Source: Nitrosomonas stercoris
GTDB lineage: Bacteria > Pseudomonadota > Gammaproteobacteria > Burkholderiales > Nitrosomonadaceae
Assembly: GCA_006742785.1 (NCBI GenBank)
Contig: AP019755.1
Location: 1,798,001-1,862,000 of the forward strand
Reading direction: 5' to 3'
Length of the DNA: 64,000 bases
Translations under genes and position numbers: made by a program
Part shown: positions 55,282-64,000 of the stretch, one piece after another
Layout of the letters: every line of letters begins with the position of its first letter
Position numbering within the stretch: the first letter of the stretch is position 1
The notes under the pieces: model-generated
What the model was told of the DNA's origin: nothing
What the model saw: only the letters and a program-made list of their open reading frames with translations
Database searches by the model: none

Positions 55282-56823
55282 ATGAAATCGCGTAAATATA
55301 CTGTTTCTAATCAATCCGTTGACTATAACCCTGCACGTGAAATTTTGCGTGGAGTCTCATGGTCAATTTTTATGCGATGGGTTATCAGGTTTATAGGCGT
55401 CATAAGTACGCTGATCCTAGCTAGGATCCTTAGTCCAGAAGATTTTGGGATTGCAGCAATGGGAAGTCTCATGATTGGTCTACTTTTTTCTATTACTGAA
55501 TCTGGAGCAGCATCACTGCTTATTCGTACGAAGGAGTTTGATCAAGCTCATTGTGATACTGCGTGGACTATTTCATTGCTTCAAAATATTATTGTAGGGC
55601 TATTAATTGTTATTTTAGCGCCGATGGCAGCCGTGTATTTTAATGAGCCTCGAGTAATTGAAGTCTTGTATATCTTGGCAGTTGCAGTATTAGTGGGAGG
55701 TTTTGGAAGTATTGGTCCCACCTTGATAAGAAGAGAATTAAAGTTTGATCTCGATTTTCGTTTTAATATTTATAAAAAATTGTCAGCATTCTTTCCAACA
55801 GTAGGGTTGGCAATATGGTTGGGTGATTATTGGGCATTAATATTTGGTACTCTTATAGGAACCATCTTGAGTGTTCTGATCAGTTATATTATTCATCCTT
55901 ACCGTCCATCCTTTTCATTGGCGCGAGGTCTGGAGTATTTACATTTTTCACTATCTATAATTCCAATGCAAATAGCCTATAAGCTGCATGAAATGGCTCC
56001 AAAATTTATAATCGGAGGGATTGGTAATGCGAGTGTTATGGGTAATTTTACAGTTTCAAGTGATTTGGCTACTTCATTTACGCATGAAATTGTTAGTCCT
56101 ATTGGCAGAGGGCTCTATCCTAATTATGCGCGACTGATGGATGATCGTACTCAATTGACTGAGTTTTATATAAAAATACTAGGCACAATAATATTGCTGG
56201 TTGTTCCGATGGGGGCGGGAGTATCTGTTACCTCTGCTGATCTGGTAGCCACATTATTAGGAGAAAAGTGGAATAGAGCTGTTCCTTTGGTTGAATATTT
56301 GGCTTTTAGTGGGATGCTTTATGCAATCACCTTCGTAATGTATAACCAAATTCTGGTAGCTGCGGGTCGCGAGCGACCCGCAGCCATACTTGCCTGGATC
56401 AGATTGTTTATTACGGTACCTGTTTTATGGTTAGGATTATCTTTTGAGGGAGCACTTGGTCTTGCGAAAGCAACAGTTGTTGCTCCATTAATTTATTTAC
56501 CGCTTGTTTATTTAGAAGTGAGGCAAGTGGTTAATCTGTCTATTTTAGCAATAGCTAAAATATCATGGCGTCCAATTTTAGGGGCAGTAGTAATGTACTT
56601 ATCTGTTGAGCTATTCCATTTAGAGAGTGTTGATTGGGCAATCCTCAGATTGATAAGTGACGCAATGTTTGGGGCAGGTGTTTATACGATTACGGTTGTG
56701 GGTTTATGGGTATTGTCTGGTCGACCACAAGGGGTAGAACATATGAGCATTAATTTGGTCAGGAAAAAACTAAATAAAGTAAGGATGGACTGGTCAACTA
56801 AATGTAGTTCAAATAAAGTATAA
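55282..56823 (+). CDS. Polysaccharide flippase (Wzx-like, MOP/PST family)
   Basis: 513 residues with about twelve to fourteen membrane helices. It starts with GVSWSIFMRWVIRFIGVIST and LARILSPEDFGIAAMGSLM, the usual Wzx/PST opening, followed by GAASLLIRTKEFDQAHCDTA. It would flip lipid-linked repeat units across the inner membrane. The O-ligase gene starts 15 bases later (TTG 56839), so the pair is cotranscribed. Linked to the heparinase-like gene by a 214-bp spacer with no recognised promoter. Confidence 0.87.
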   Translation: MKSRKYTVSNQSVDYNPAREILRGVSWSIFMRWVIRFIGVISTLILARILSPEDFGIAAMGSLMIGLLFSITESGAASLLIRTKEFDQAHCDTAWTISLLQNIIVGLLIVILAPMAAVYFNEPRVIEVLYILAVAVLVGGFGSIGPTLIRRELKFDLDFRFNIYKKLSAFFPTVGLAIWLGDYWALIFGTLIGTILSVLISYIIHPYRPSFSLARGLEYLHFSLSIIPMQIAYKLHEMAPKFIIGGIGNASVMGNFTVSSDLATSFTHEIVSPIGRGLYPNYARLMDDRTQLTEFYIKILGTIILLVVPMGAGVSVTSADLVATLLGEKWNRAVPLVEYLAFSGMLYAITFVMYNQILVAAGRERPAAILAWIRLFITVPVLWLGLSFEGALGLAKATVVAPLIYLPLVYLEVRQVVNLSILAIAKISWRPILGAVVMYLSVELFHLESVDWAILRLISDAMFGAGVYTITVVGLWVLSGRPQGVEHMSINLVRKKLNKVRMDWSTKCSSNKV

Positions 56824-57961
56824 CTAAAGGTTACAGTCTTGTCTTTGCGCGATATTGTTTTAGGTATTGTTATCCTCGTTGCCGGGTTATATGCACTGCG
56901 TCGTGCGTGGACTGGTGTATTACTTTGGACTTGGATAAGTGTTATGAACCCACATCGTTATGCATGGGGGGCTCTTGTCAATGCTCCTGTTGCTGCATTT
57001 GCTGGAGGAATAGCGCTGTTAGGGCTAGTGTTTACCAAAGAGCGGCGCTCGCCATTTATTGGCGCTCCAGTCACTATCTTTGCGCTCTTTGTGATATGGA
57101 TGACTTTATCCTGGCTAATGGGGCGTGATGTATCTGGAGATTATTTCCAATGGAATAAGAGCATAAAAATTTATTTGATGATATTTGTGACTTTAGCGCT
57201 ACTCCAAACTAAAGAGCAAATTATGGCTTTTGCTTGGGTTCTAGTTGGTTCATTGGCAATATTGGGCGCAAAAGGTGGGTTTTTTACGTTTGTAACTTTT
57301 GGGAATCATAGAGTGTGGGGGCCGCCTGGATCATTTATTGAAGATAATAATGAATTCGCTTTAGCTCTTATTATGACGATTCCCTTGATATATTTTTTGC
57401 AACTGCAAATAGCAAACAAAATTTGGCGCAATGGACTTAGTATCGTAATGCTTCTGTGTGCTGTTGCTGCTTTGGGAACATATTCCAGAGGAGGTTTGAT
57501 CGCAATTGCAGCGATGAGTGTCGTATTGTGGTGGCGTAGTCCTAAAAAGGGTGAGGTGGCTATATTGATTCTTATCATTGCTGTGGCAATGATGCCTATG
57601 CTTCCAGAGCAATGGTGGGCGAGAATGGATAGCATTTCAGATTATCAGACCGATGAATCAGCCATGGGAAGATTCAATGCTTGGGGCGTAGCATGGGAAG
57701 TGGCTAAACATCACCTTTTTGGTGCTGGAATGAGCTACCAGCATCCTGAATATTTCTTTCTCTATGGTAAGCATGAAACCATTGTCCGTGCGGCACACAG
57801 TATATATTTCCAGATTCTAGGGAATCATGGATTTATAGGATTGTTTCTCTTTCTTACTTTGTGGATAATTACTTATCGAGAGGCTGGATGTGTAATCCCT
57901 CCGAAAAACCACAGAGGCTATTTGTAGAAAATTCCATTAATATGAACTTAAGGAGTTTTCT

Positions 57962-58228
57962 ATGCGTAAATCAAACTTCACTGAGAGCCAGATTATGGCA
58001 ATTCTCAAACAAAATGAGGCTGGAATCCCAGTCCCTGAGCTATGTCGTGAGCATGGCATGAGCTCGGCTTCGTTCTATAAATGGCGTTCAAAATATGGCG
58101 GTATGGACACCTCACTCATGAAACGCATGAAGGAGCTTGAAGACGAAAACCGCCGCCTTAAAAAGATGTATGCCGAAGAGCGGCTTAAAGCTGAGATTCG
58201 ACTGGAGGCACTCAAGGGAAAGCTCTAA
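57962..58228 (+). CDS. IS3-family transposase OrfA, copy E
   Basis: 88 residues: helix-turn-helix ([40 protein letters not shown]) and a leucine-zipper-like helix ([18 protein letters not shown]). A classic -1 slippery heptamer GGGAAAG at 58216-58222, in the zero frame as G-GGA-AAG, allows fusion to OrfB. A Shine-Dalgarno-like AAGGAG precedes the ATG. Confidence 0.92.
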   Translation: MRKSNFTESQIMAILKQNEAGIPVPELCREHGMSSASFYKWRSKYGGMDTSLMKRMKELEDENRRLKKMYAEERLKAEIRLEALKGKL

Positions 58229-58248
58229 AGCCATCTTTACGCAAAGAG

Positions 58249-59046
58249 ATGGCGAAAGAAGCGATCACCAAGTATGCCATTAGCATTCGTCTTGCTTGCC
58301 TTTGTCTGGGTATTAGCGAGAGCTGTTTTTACTATCAAAGCAAACTCAATGCTGAGAACGAGCAGATTGCCGACTGGCTGCTTCGGTTAACCGACAACAA
58401 AAAGCGCTGGGGATTTGGCCTATGTTTTTTATACCTGCGTAATGTCAAAGGCTTTAAGTGGAACCATAAACGCGTTTATCGCATTTACCGTGAGTTGGAG
58501 CTGAACTTGCGAATCAAACCCAGAAAACGCATAAAGCGAGATAAGCCTGACGCGCTGAGCGTTCCAGCGACCATTAACGATGTCTGGTCAATGGATTTTA
58601 TGTCAGATAGTTTGGCCGATGGTCGCAGTATAAGAGCCCTTAATGTTATTGATGATTTTAATCGTGAATGCTTAGCCATTGATGTTGATTTTTCATTGCC
58701 GAGTGCGCGAGTTGTTCGCTCTTTGGAACAGGTCATTGAATGGCGCGGTAAGCCAAATACAATACGCTGTGACAATGGCCCTGAGTATATCTCTGAGGCG
58801 ATAAAGGACTGGGCGAAAGCACGTCAAATTACCTTGCAGTATATTCAACCAGGCAAACCAACACAGAATGCTTATGTCGAGCGTTTTAACCGAACAATGC
58901 GGCATGAATGGTTAGATTTAAACATTTTTGAAAGCATTGAGCAGGCTCAAGAACTTGCGACACAATGGCTTTGGACGTATAACAACGAACGCCCCCACAC
59001 TGCTATCGGAGGAGTACCACCAAGACAGTTATTACAGGCTGTTTAA
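58249..59046 (+). CDS. IS3-family transposase OrfB (integrase core), copy E
   Basis: 265 residues with the rve DDE core: SMDFMSDSL (Asp), [11 protein letters not shown] (Asp) and the Glu in [20 protein letters not shown], plus the IS3 C-terminal [15 protein letters not shown]. In the -1 frame relative to OrfA the reading extends upstream as LKPSLRKEM, so the fused OrfAB is made by frameshifting at 58216-58222. Alternatively the ATG at 58249 starts OrfB alone. Confidence 0.94.
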   Translation: MAKEAITKYAISIRLACLCLGISESCFYYQSKLNAENEQIADWLLRLTDNKKRWGFGLCFLYLRNVKGFKWNHKRVYRIYRELELNLRIKPRKRIKRDKPDALSVPATINDVWSMDFMSDSLADGRSIRALNVIDDFNRECLAIDVDFSLPSARVVRSLEQVIEWRGKPNTIRCDNGPEYISEAIKDWAKARQITLQYIQPGKPTQNAYVERFNRTMRHEWLDLNIFESIEQAQELATQWLWTYNNERPHTAIGGVPPRQLLQAV

Positions 59047-59465
59047 ATTCTACAAATAAGAGCTGTGGAAAATGGGGGGATTACAGATGGTTAAGAAAAA
59101 ATGCAAATATCAGCCCCGATACCTTATGGGCCGCCCAATTAGGAGCAATGGCGCAGGTTAGTTTAGTTGGGTATGCAGTAGGAGGTGCTTTTTTAAGCTT
59201 AAGTTATTATGACTTGCCTTACAATATTATGGTTCTGGTAGTCATGGCAAAAAAATGGGTTACATCTCATACTGAATATGACTAGAAGCAAAAATCTATT
59301 CAGAGATTTTAACTTTTATTTATTTGTAAGGACATCCCAAATGTATTTAAAAATATTATAGGCTAAATATCATAATTTCTTACCCTAATAATAATCGATC
59401 TTCTGATTCTGATTTTTCTATTGAGCTGTAATCCCCCCATTTTCCACAGCTCTTATTTGTAGAAT

Positions 59466-60263
59466 TTAAACAGCCTGTAATAACTGTCTTGGTGGTACTC
59501 CTCCGATAGCAGTGTGGGGGCGTTCGTTGTTATACGTCCAAAGCCATTGTGTCGCAAGTTCTTGAGCCTGCTCAATGCTTTCAAAAATGTTTAAATCTAA
59601 CCATTCATGCCGCATTGTTCGGTTAAAACGCTCGACATAAGCATTCTGTGTTGGTTTGCCTGGTTGAATATACTGCAAGGTAATTTGACGTGCTTTCGCC
59701 CAGTCCTTTATCGCCTCAGAGATATACTCAGGGCCATTGTCACAGCGTATTGTATTTGGCTTACCGCGCCATTCAATGACCTGTTCCAAAGAGCGAACAA
59801 CTCGCGCACTCGGCAATGAAAAATCAACATCAATGGCTAAGCATTCACGATTAAAATCATCAATAACATTAAGGGCTCTTATACTGCGACCATCGGCCAA
59901 ACTATCTGACATAAAATCCATTGACCAGACATCGTTAATGGTCGCTGGAACGCTCAGCGCGTCAGGCTTATCTCGCTTTATGCGTTTTCTGGGTTTGATT
60001 CGCAAGTTCAGCTCCAACTCACGGTAAATGCGATAAACGCGTTTATGGTTCCACTTAAAGCCTTTGACATTACGCAGGTATAAAAAACATAGGCCAAATC
60101 CCCAGCGCTTTTTGTTGTCGGTTAACCGAAGCAGCCAGTCGGCAATCTGCTCGTTCTCAGCATTGAGTTTGCTTTGATAGTAAAAACAGCTCTCGCTAAT
60201 ACCCAGACAAAGGCAAGCAAGACGAATGCTAATGGCATACTTGGTGATCGCTTCTTTCGCCAT
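59466..60263 (-). CDS. IS3-family transposase OrfB, copy F
   Basis: Identical protein to copy E OrfB (265 aa) with the DDE residues intact, on the minus strand. Confidence 0.94.
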   Translation of the reverse strand: MAKEAITKYAISIRLACLCLGISESCFYYQSKLNAENEQIADWLLRLTDNKKRWGFGLCFLYLRNVKGFKWNHKRVYRIYRELELNLRIKPRKRIKRDKPDALSVPATINDVWSMDFMSDSLADGRSIRALNVIDDFNRECLAIDVDFSLPSARVVRSLEQVIEWRGKPNTIRCDNGPEYISEAIKDWAKARQITLQYIQPGKPTQNAYVERFNRTMRHEWLDLNIFESIEQAQELATQWLWTYNNERPHTAIGGVPPRQLLQAV

Positions 60264-60283
60264 CTCTTTGCGTAAAGATGGCT

Positions 60284-60550
60284 TTAGAGCTTTCCCTTGA
60301 GTGCCTCCAGTCGAATCTCAGCTTTAAGCCGCTCTTCGGCATACATCTTTTTAAGGCGGCGGTTTTCGTCTTCAAGCTCCTTCATGCGTTTCATGAGTGA
60401 GGTGTCCATACCGCCATATTTTGAACGCCATTTATAGAACGAAGCCGAGCTCATGCCATGCTCACGACATAGCTCAGGGACTGGGATTCCAGCCTCATTT
60501 TGTTTGAGAATTGCCATAATCTGGCTCTCAGTGAAGTTTGATTTACGCAT
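60284..60550 (-). CDS. IS3-family transposase OrfA, copy F
   Basis: Identical protein to copy E OrfA (88 aa), with the same slippery heptamer before its stop. Confidence 0.92.
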   Translation of the reverse strand: MRKSNFTESQIMAILKQNEAGIPVPELCREHGMSSASFYKWRSKYGGMDTSLMKRMKELEDENRRLKKMYAEERLKAEIRLEALKGKL

Positions 60551-60649
60551 AGAAAACTCCTTAAGTTCATATTAATGGAATTTTCTACAAATAGCCTCTG
60601 TGGTTTTTCGGAGGGATTACAGAGCTAGTAGAGGTGTTTTTGTGAGATT

Positions 60650-60688
60650 TACTTTTAATGACAGAACAGATTGCTGTCATTAAAAGTA
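60650..60688. terminator. Perfect 15-bp hairpin downstream of mtkB
   Basis: TACTTTTAATGACAG (60650-60664) pairs base for base with CTGTCATTAAAAGTA (60674-60688) around a 9-nt loop. It lies 34 bases beyond the mtkB stop (minus strand). Neither side has a strong T run, so it could be a terminator, a stability hairpin or a regulatory site. It lies outside IS copy F. Confidence 0.55.
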
Positions 60689-60722
60689 GAATGTAGATCG
60701 GATATCAAATCAGGGGTTTAGC

Positions 60723-61610
60723 TTAAAGTCTGGCTAGTACCTTGGCGACAGTTTCTCCCATCAGGGATGGAGTGGGGCAGATGGTGACGCCCAGTTCTTT
60801 TAACCGTTCCACTTTTTCTGCAGCGCTTTCACCAGCAGAGGAGATAATGGCGCCAGCATGGCCCATTCTTCTGCCGGGAGGCGCAGTTAGGCCAGCGATG
60901 TAGGCAACCAGTGGTTTACTCATATTTTCTTTAGCGAAGATGCCAGCTTCCACTTCCATTGGCCCACCGATTTCGCCTATCATCAGTGCGATTTTAGTTT
61001 CTGGATCTTCTTCCAATTTCTCCAGAACATCGCGGTGCGAGCTACCAATAATCGGATCACCGCCAATACCCACCGAAGTAGAAATACCAATATTCAAATG
61101 GCGCATCTGATCAGCAGCTTCATAGCTTAGTGTTCCGGAACGAGCCACTATTCCAACTATACCTCGGGTATAAATATGTCCTGGCATGATACCCAGCATG
61201 GAGCGTTCCGGGCTGATGGTGCCAGCGCAGTTAGGGCCAGTCAGTACCATACGTTCCTGTTTAGGGAAAAGCCGCAGGAAGTTTTTAACGGTCATCATGT
61301 CCTGGGTTGGGATACCGTCAGTGATAGATACACAGTATTTGATACCTGCATCGGCTGCTTCCATAATGGAATCGGCAGCAAAGGCGGGTGGGACAAATAC
61401 AATACTGGCTTCTGCCCCAGCTTGGTCAACAGCTTCTTTAACGGTATTGAATACCGGCAACCCCAAGTGGGTTTGTCCCCCTTTGCCAGGGGTGATACCA
61501 CCCACTACTTTAGCGCCATAATTAATCATTTCCTGAGCGTGAAAGGTACCAATCCGTCCGGTAAAACCTTGTATGATAATGCGCGTGTGCTCATTGATAA
61601 AAATTGTCAC
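60723..61610 (-). CDS. mtkB: Malate-CoA ligase (malate thiokinase) alpha subunit
   Basis: 295 residues. The CoA-binding Rossmann part is IIIQGFTGRIGTFHAQEMI, VVGGITPGKGGQTHLGLPVF. The phospho-His lies in GRRMGHAGAIISSAGESAAE, as in the succinyl-CoA ligase alpha family. It is closer to MtkB of serine-cycle methylotrophs than to SucD (for example FNTVKEAVDQAGAEASIVF and SMLGIMPGHIY). With MtkA it makes malyl-CoA from malate, ATP and CoA, or the reverse. The gap to mtkA is 29 bases. Family sure; malate rather than succinate is inferred from resemblance and from the malyl-CoA lyase beside it. Confidence 0.88.
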   Translation of the reverse strand: MTIFINEHTRIIIQGFTGRIGTFHAQEMINYGAKVVGGITPGKGGQTHLGLPVFNTVKEAVDQAGAEASIVFVPPAFAADSIMEAADAGIKYCVSITDGIPTQDMMTVKNFLRLFPKQERMVLTGPNCAGTISPERSMLGIMPGHIYTRGIVGIVARSGTLSYEAADQMRHLNIGISTSVGIGGDPIIGSSHRDVLEKLEEDPETKIALMIGEIGGPMEVEAGIFAKENMSKPLVAYIAGLTAPPGRRMGHAGAIISSAGESAAEKVERLKELGVTICPTPSLMGETVAKVLARL

Positions 61611-61639
61611 TGGTGTATTCCTTTTGATCTTGTTGTTAT

Positions 61640-62812
61640 TTAGGCTGCTGCTTGGTTCCGTGCTTGTACGACCTTCTCGGCAGCTTCAGCCAAAGTTTCT
61701 GCGGTAATAATAGGTAACCCACTATCAGCAATGATGCGGTTGCCCGCTTCCACATTGGTGCCGGAAAGACGAACTACTAGTGGAACGGTGGAGCCAATAT
61801 TACGCACAGCCTGAACCACACCTTCAGCGATCCAGTCGCAGCGATTGATGCCAGCAAAAATATTAACCAGCATAGCTTTGACGTTTTTATCTGCTAGCAC
61901 CAGGCGGAATGCTTTCTCGGTGCGTTCGGCAGAAGCACCACCTCCCACATCCAAGAAGTTAGCAGGTTCGCCACCAGCAAGTTTGATCATGTCCATGGTA
62001 GCCATGGCAAGCCCAGCACCGTTGATCATGCAGCCGATATCTCCGTCCAGACCAATATAGCTGAGACCTGCTTCTGCTGCTGCAATTTCACGTGGATCAA
62101 TTTGTGAGTTGTCACGTAATTCGGCAATGCGGTGACGCCGGAACAGTGCATTCTCATCAAAATTCATCTTGGCGTCCAGCGCAATCAGCTCGTTATTACC
62201 GGTGATAACCAGTGGATTAATTTCCAGGATATTGGCATCCAGATCGCGCAGGGCACGGTAACAGCCGCGAATAGTTTTGACGGTGTGATTGAGTAGCTCC
62301 CCTTCCAATCCTAGTGCAAAAGCCATGGTGCGTGCCTGAAAATCTTGCAAGCCAATCGCTGGTTCAATATGAATTTTTTTAATAGCTTCTGGATTTGTGG
62401 TGGCCAATGTTTCAATATCCATGCCTCCTTGAGCAGAACCGACCATCACAATACGCTCGCGGCTACGATCAAGCATGAGTGCAAAGTAGACTTCACGTGC
62501 GATATCGGTACCTGCCTCGATATAGAGTTTCGAACAAAGTTTGCCGGCTGGACCAGTTTGTTGCGTCACCAATTTCTTCCCTAGCAGAGATTCGGCTGCC
62601 GTTTCTATTTCTGCATGTGAGCGACAGAGTTTGATGGCACCTGCCTTGCCGCGTGCGCCAGAATGAATTTGCGCTTTGACTACCCAGACATTGCCGCCAA
62701 TTTCGCGACTACGTTGTACTGCCTCTTCTACTGAATGTGCCAATCCACCTTCAGCTAATTTGATACCGTATTCAGCCAGAATTTCCTTAGCCTGATATTC
62801 ATGAATATCCAA
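61640..62812 (-). CDS. mtkA: Malate-CoA ligase (malate thiokinase) beta subunit
   Basis: 390 residues. ATP-grasp domain with [40 protein letters not shown], and the C-terminal [20 protein letters not shown] and [21 protein letters not shown] and GARGKAG match MtkA of Methylobacterium more closely than SucC. It forms the heterodimer with MtkB. The gene starts 172 bases after mcl, space enough for its own promoter. It is preceded by no clear Shine-Dalgarno other than GGGGAG near 62820. Confidence 0.88.
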   Translation of the reverse strand: MDIHEYQAKEILAEYGIKLAEGGLAHSVEEAVQRSREIGGNVWVVKAQIHSGARGKAGAIKLCRSHAEIETAAESLLGKKLVTQQTGPAGKLCSKLYIEAGTDIAREVYFALMLDRSRERIVMVGSAQGGMDIETLATTNPEAIKKIHIEPAIGLQDFQARTMAFALGLEGELLNHTVKTIRGCYRALRDLDANILEINPLVITGNNELIALDAKMNFDENALFRRHRIAELRDNSQIDPREIAAAEAGLSYIGLDGDIGCMINGAGLAMATMDMIKLAGGEPANFLDVGGGASAERTEKAFRLVLADKNVKAMLVNIFAGINRCDWIAEGVVQAVRNIGSTVPLVVRLSGTNVEAGNRIIADSGLPIITAETLAEAAEKVVQARNQAAA

Positions 62813-62984
62813 TAGCTTCTCCCCTGAGTGTTATGGAATGATGGGATTAAAGAGAAGCTCTAAAAAAGAATAAAAACAATTACATTTAACAAAGTGATAT
62901 GCACTTACCAATTGCCATGCATGATCATTATATTTTTAGTTTGATCTTGATTTTATTGTTTTTTGGAGCGTCCTTTGTTGATAT

Positions 62985-63935
62985 TTATTGTGTTTTAGCT
63001 GCGATCATCTCGGCCATTTTGACGATATTGTTGGCCATTCTTTCAGAAGCGGCATCAATTAGCTTGCCGTCCAGTGCCGCTGCCCCTTTTCCTTGTGCGG
63101 CAGCTTCTTTCATAGCCACCAATATACGCTTGGCTTTATCAACTTCAGCAGCCGGTGGAGTAAAGACTTCATTCGCCAGGGCAACTTGCGAAGGATGGAT
63201 GGCCCATTTTCCTTCACAGCCTAGGGCTGCTGCTCGTTTTGCAGCTAATGTAAAACCTTCTGGATCTTTGATGTCGCCGAAAGGTCCATCAATCGGGCGC
63301 AAGCCAAATGCTCGGCAAGCAACTGTCATTCTGCTAATGGCTGCGTGCCACTGATCACCCGGATAATCAGGATTCAACCCGCCTATGTTGGTGGTGCGGG
63401 CACGGTTGCTAGCAGCATAATCAGCGACGCCAAAATGTAACGCTTCCAGACGACCAACAGCACCTTTACGCGCAATATCTTCAACATTAGCCATACCTAA
63501 TGCGGTTTCAATTAGTGCTTCTATGCCAATTTTATTTTTTAATCCTTGCTGCATTTCCAGTTGATTGAGCATAGCTTCCACCATGTAGACATCTTCATAC
63601 ACACCCACTTTAGGAATCATGAGTGTTTCAATCTTGTGGCCAGCCTGTTCAACCAGATCTACCACGTCGCGCGTCATATATTGTGTATCTAGTCCATTGA
63701 TTCGTACGGAAAGCGTCACGCCGTTGCCTTTCCAATCTAGATCATTAATTGCCTGAATAATATTTTTTCTTGCCTGGAGTTTGTCATCTGGCGCCACAGC
63801 GTCTTCCAAATCCAGGAATATGAAATCCACGCCACTTTTCAAGGCTTTTTCAAACATTTCAGGGCGAGAACCAGGTACCGCCAGTTCACAGCGTTGTACA
63901 CGTGGCTTTTTACTTTCATACAGAGTGTGACTCAT
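62985..63935 (-). CDS. mcl: Malyl-CoA lyase (HpcH/HpaI-CitE family)
   Basis: 316 residues. Mg and substrate motifs of the CitE/malyl-CoA lyase fold: FIFLDLEDAVAPDD (Glu/Asp pair), VRINGLDTQYM, LIETALGMANVED, FGVADYAASNRART and GPFGDIKDPEGF. It is close along its length to MclA of serine-cycle methylotrophs. It splits malyl-CoA into acetyl-CoA and glyoxylate, or makes it by condensation. It reads toward mtkA-mtkB in the same orientation and gives that pair its context. A shorter CitE-type citrate lyase is less likely because of the GLDTQYM and FGVADYAAS motifs. Confidence 0.9.
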   Translation of the reverse strand: MSHTLYESKKPRVQRCELAVPGSRPEMFEKALKSGVDFIFLDLEDAVAPDDKLQARKNIIQAINDLDWKGNGVTLSVRINGLDTQYMTRDVVDLVEQAGHKIETLMIPKVGVYEDVYMVEAMLNQLEMQQGLKNKIGIEALIETALGMANVEDIARKGAVGRLEALHFGVADYAASNRARTTNIGGLNPDYPGDQWHAAISRMTVACRAFGLRPIDGPFGDIKDPEGFTLAAKRAAALGCEGKWAIHPSQVALANEVFTPPAAEVDKAKRILVAMKEAAAQGKGAAALDGKLIDAASERMANNIVKMAEMIAAKTQ

Positions 63936-64000
63936 TCTTCCTCCAATAGATTAAATAAGGCGTTGTAAAGTGGCAGCGAGGCCCAGCGCAATTAAACGGA

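Larger units (their letters stand above)
57891..59085 (+). mobile_element. IS3-family element (IS407 group), copy E
   Basis: 1195 bp. Ends TGTAATCCCTCCGAAAAACC and, inverted, TGTAATCCCCCCATTTTCC. Flanking GATG at 57887-57890 and 59086-59089 is the 4-bp target duplication. It is inserted in the O-ligase gene. Copy F (59427-60621) appears identical and is inverted. Confidence 0.96.
56839..59285 (+). pseudogene. Exosortase-A-type O-glycosylation ligase, interrupted by IS3 copy E
   Basis: The 5' part (56839-57890) encodes GVLLWTWISVMNPHRYAWG, GAKGGFFTFVTFGNHRVWGP and PGSFIEDNNEFALALIMTIP, diagnostic of the exosortase-A-associated O-ligase (PEP_O_lig_1) family. The 3' part (59090-59285) reads WLRKNANISPDTLWAAQ and ends HTEYD. 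Removing the 1195-bp IS and one GATG rejoins the frame as YREAGWLRKNANISPD, giving 415 aa, a normal length. With the IS the frame runs into its end and stops at 57925-57927 after 362 aa, losing the last helix and tail. Start is TTG 56839 with AAAGG upstream. The family polymerises or ligates glycan chains at the periplasmic side. Confidence 0.9.
59427..60621 (-). mobile_element. IS3-family element (IS407 group), copy F, inverted
   Basis: 1195 bp, the reverse of copy E with no difference found by eye in the proteins. The target duplication is GAGC at 59423-59426 and 60622-60625. Between E and F are 337 bases (59090-59426): the O-ligase tail and an A+T-rich remnant. The inverted pair can flip or delete what lies between. 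Confidence 0.96.

Noticed and set aside
57891-60621. Copies E and F as a composite transposon with EPS cargo
   Set aside because: Target duplications differ (GATG, GAGC) and each matches across its own copy, so they inserted independently. The enclosed piece is the tail of the O-ligase.
60723-62812. Annotation as succinyl-CoA synthetase (sucD/sucC)
   Set aside because: The fold fits, but motifs such as INRCD and SMLGIMPGHIY and the adjacent malyl-CoA lyase point to malate thiokinase. Succinate activity is not excluded.

Overview
The window looks like the chromosome of an ammonia-oxidising betaproteobacterium of the Nitrosomonas type. This is an inference from gene content (ilvB-ilvH-ilvC-psd-pssA order, exosortase/PEP-CTERM parts, a malyl-CoA lyase/malate thiokinase module, a heavy-metal RND operon) and from the dense insertion-sequence load. 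No rRNA or amo/hao gene is present to prove it.

Layout. 1-2264: tail of a membrane glycosyltransferase and an LTA-synthase-like sulfatase-fold enzyme. 2281-8863: a graveyard of mobile elements and broken genes (an IS5-family element, IS5-type copy A, a truncated TonB receptor fused tail-first to a decayed outer-membrane channel gene, an IS630-type element), with one intact amidohydrolase. 8885-10544: xerC and a DUF484 gene. 10848-18501: a complete heavy-metal efflux operon on the minus strand (outer-membrane factor, adaptor, RND pump, response regulator, sensor kinase). 18653-19975: a DUF3617 protein and a PEP-CTERM protein sharing one bidirectional terminator. 21251-28820: dinB, a BON protein, TPM/TPM/LemA/BolA, an alpha/beta hydrolase, and a LysR-controlled DoxX/DODA pair. 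28999-31678: a yghU gene split by IS copy C, then IS copy D. 31750-44894: NAT, a cREC-like protein, an MFS carrier, a tRNA-Pro/Arg/His operon, glnE, yhdP, a nitrilase-family amidase and tldD. 45001-49772: branched-chain amino acid genes followed by phosphatidylethanolamine genes. 49778-60621: an IS481 remnant and an exopolysaccharide block (methyltransferase-kinase fusion, heparinase-like protein, flippase, exosortase-A-type O-ligase) broken by two inverted IS3-family copies. 60723-63935: mcl-mtkA-mtkB read on the minus strand.

Mobile DNA dominates the biology. Four 849-bp copies of one IS5-family element lie in the same orientation, each bounded by a TTA or TAA 3-bp target duplication and each carrying the same A7 frameshift site. 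Two 1195-bp IS3-family copies lie in opposite orientation with 4-bp duplications (GATG, GAGC). Removing single insertions restores two genes exactly in frame: yghU (283 aa, GTG start with Shine-Dalgarno) and the O-ligase (415 aa).

Genes that may work together: the PEP-CTERM protein is preceded by a near-consensus sigma-54 -24/-12 element with palindromes upstream. This fits exosortase-linked extracellular matrix control and links to the O-ligase/heparinase/flippase block about 35 kb away. The 684-aa protein of that block joins a methyltransferase to a kinase-like domain, as WbdD-type polysaccharide chain terminators do. The mcl-mtkAB genes would interconvert malate with acetyl-CoA plus glyoxylate, a plausible glycolate-salvage route in an autotroph.
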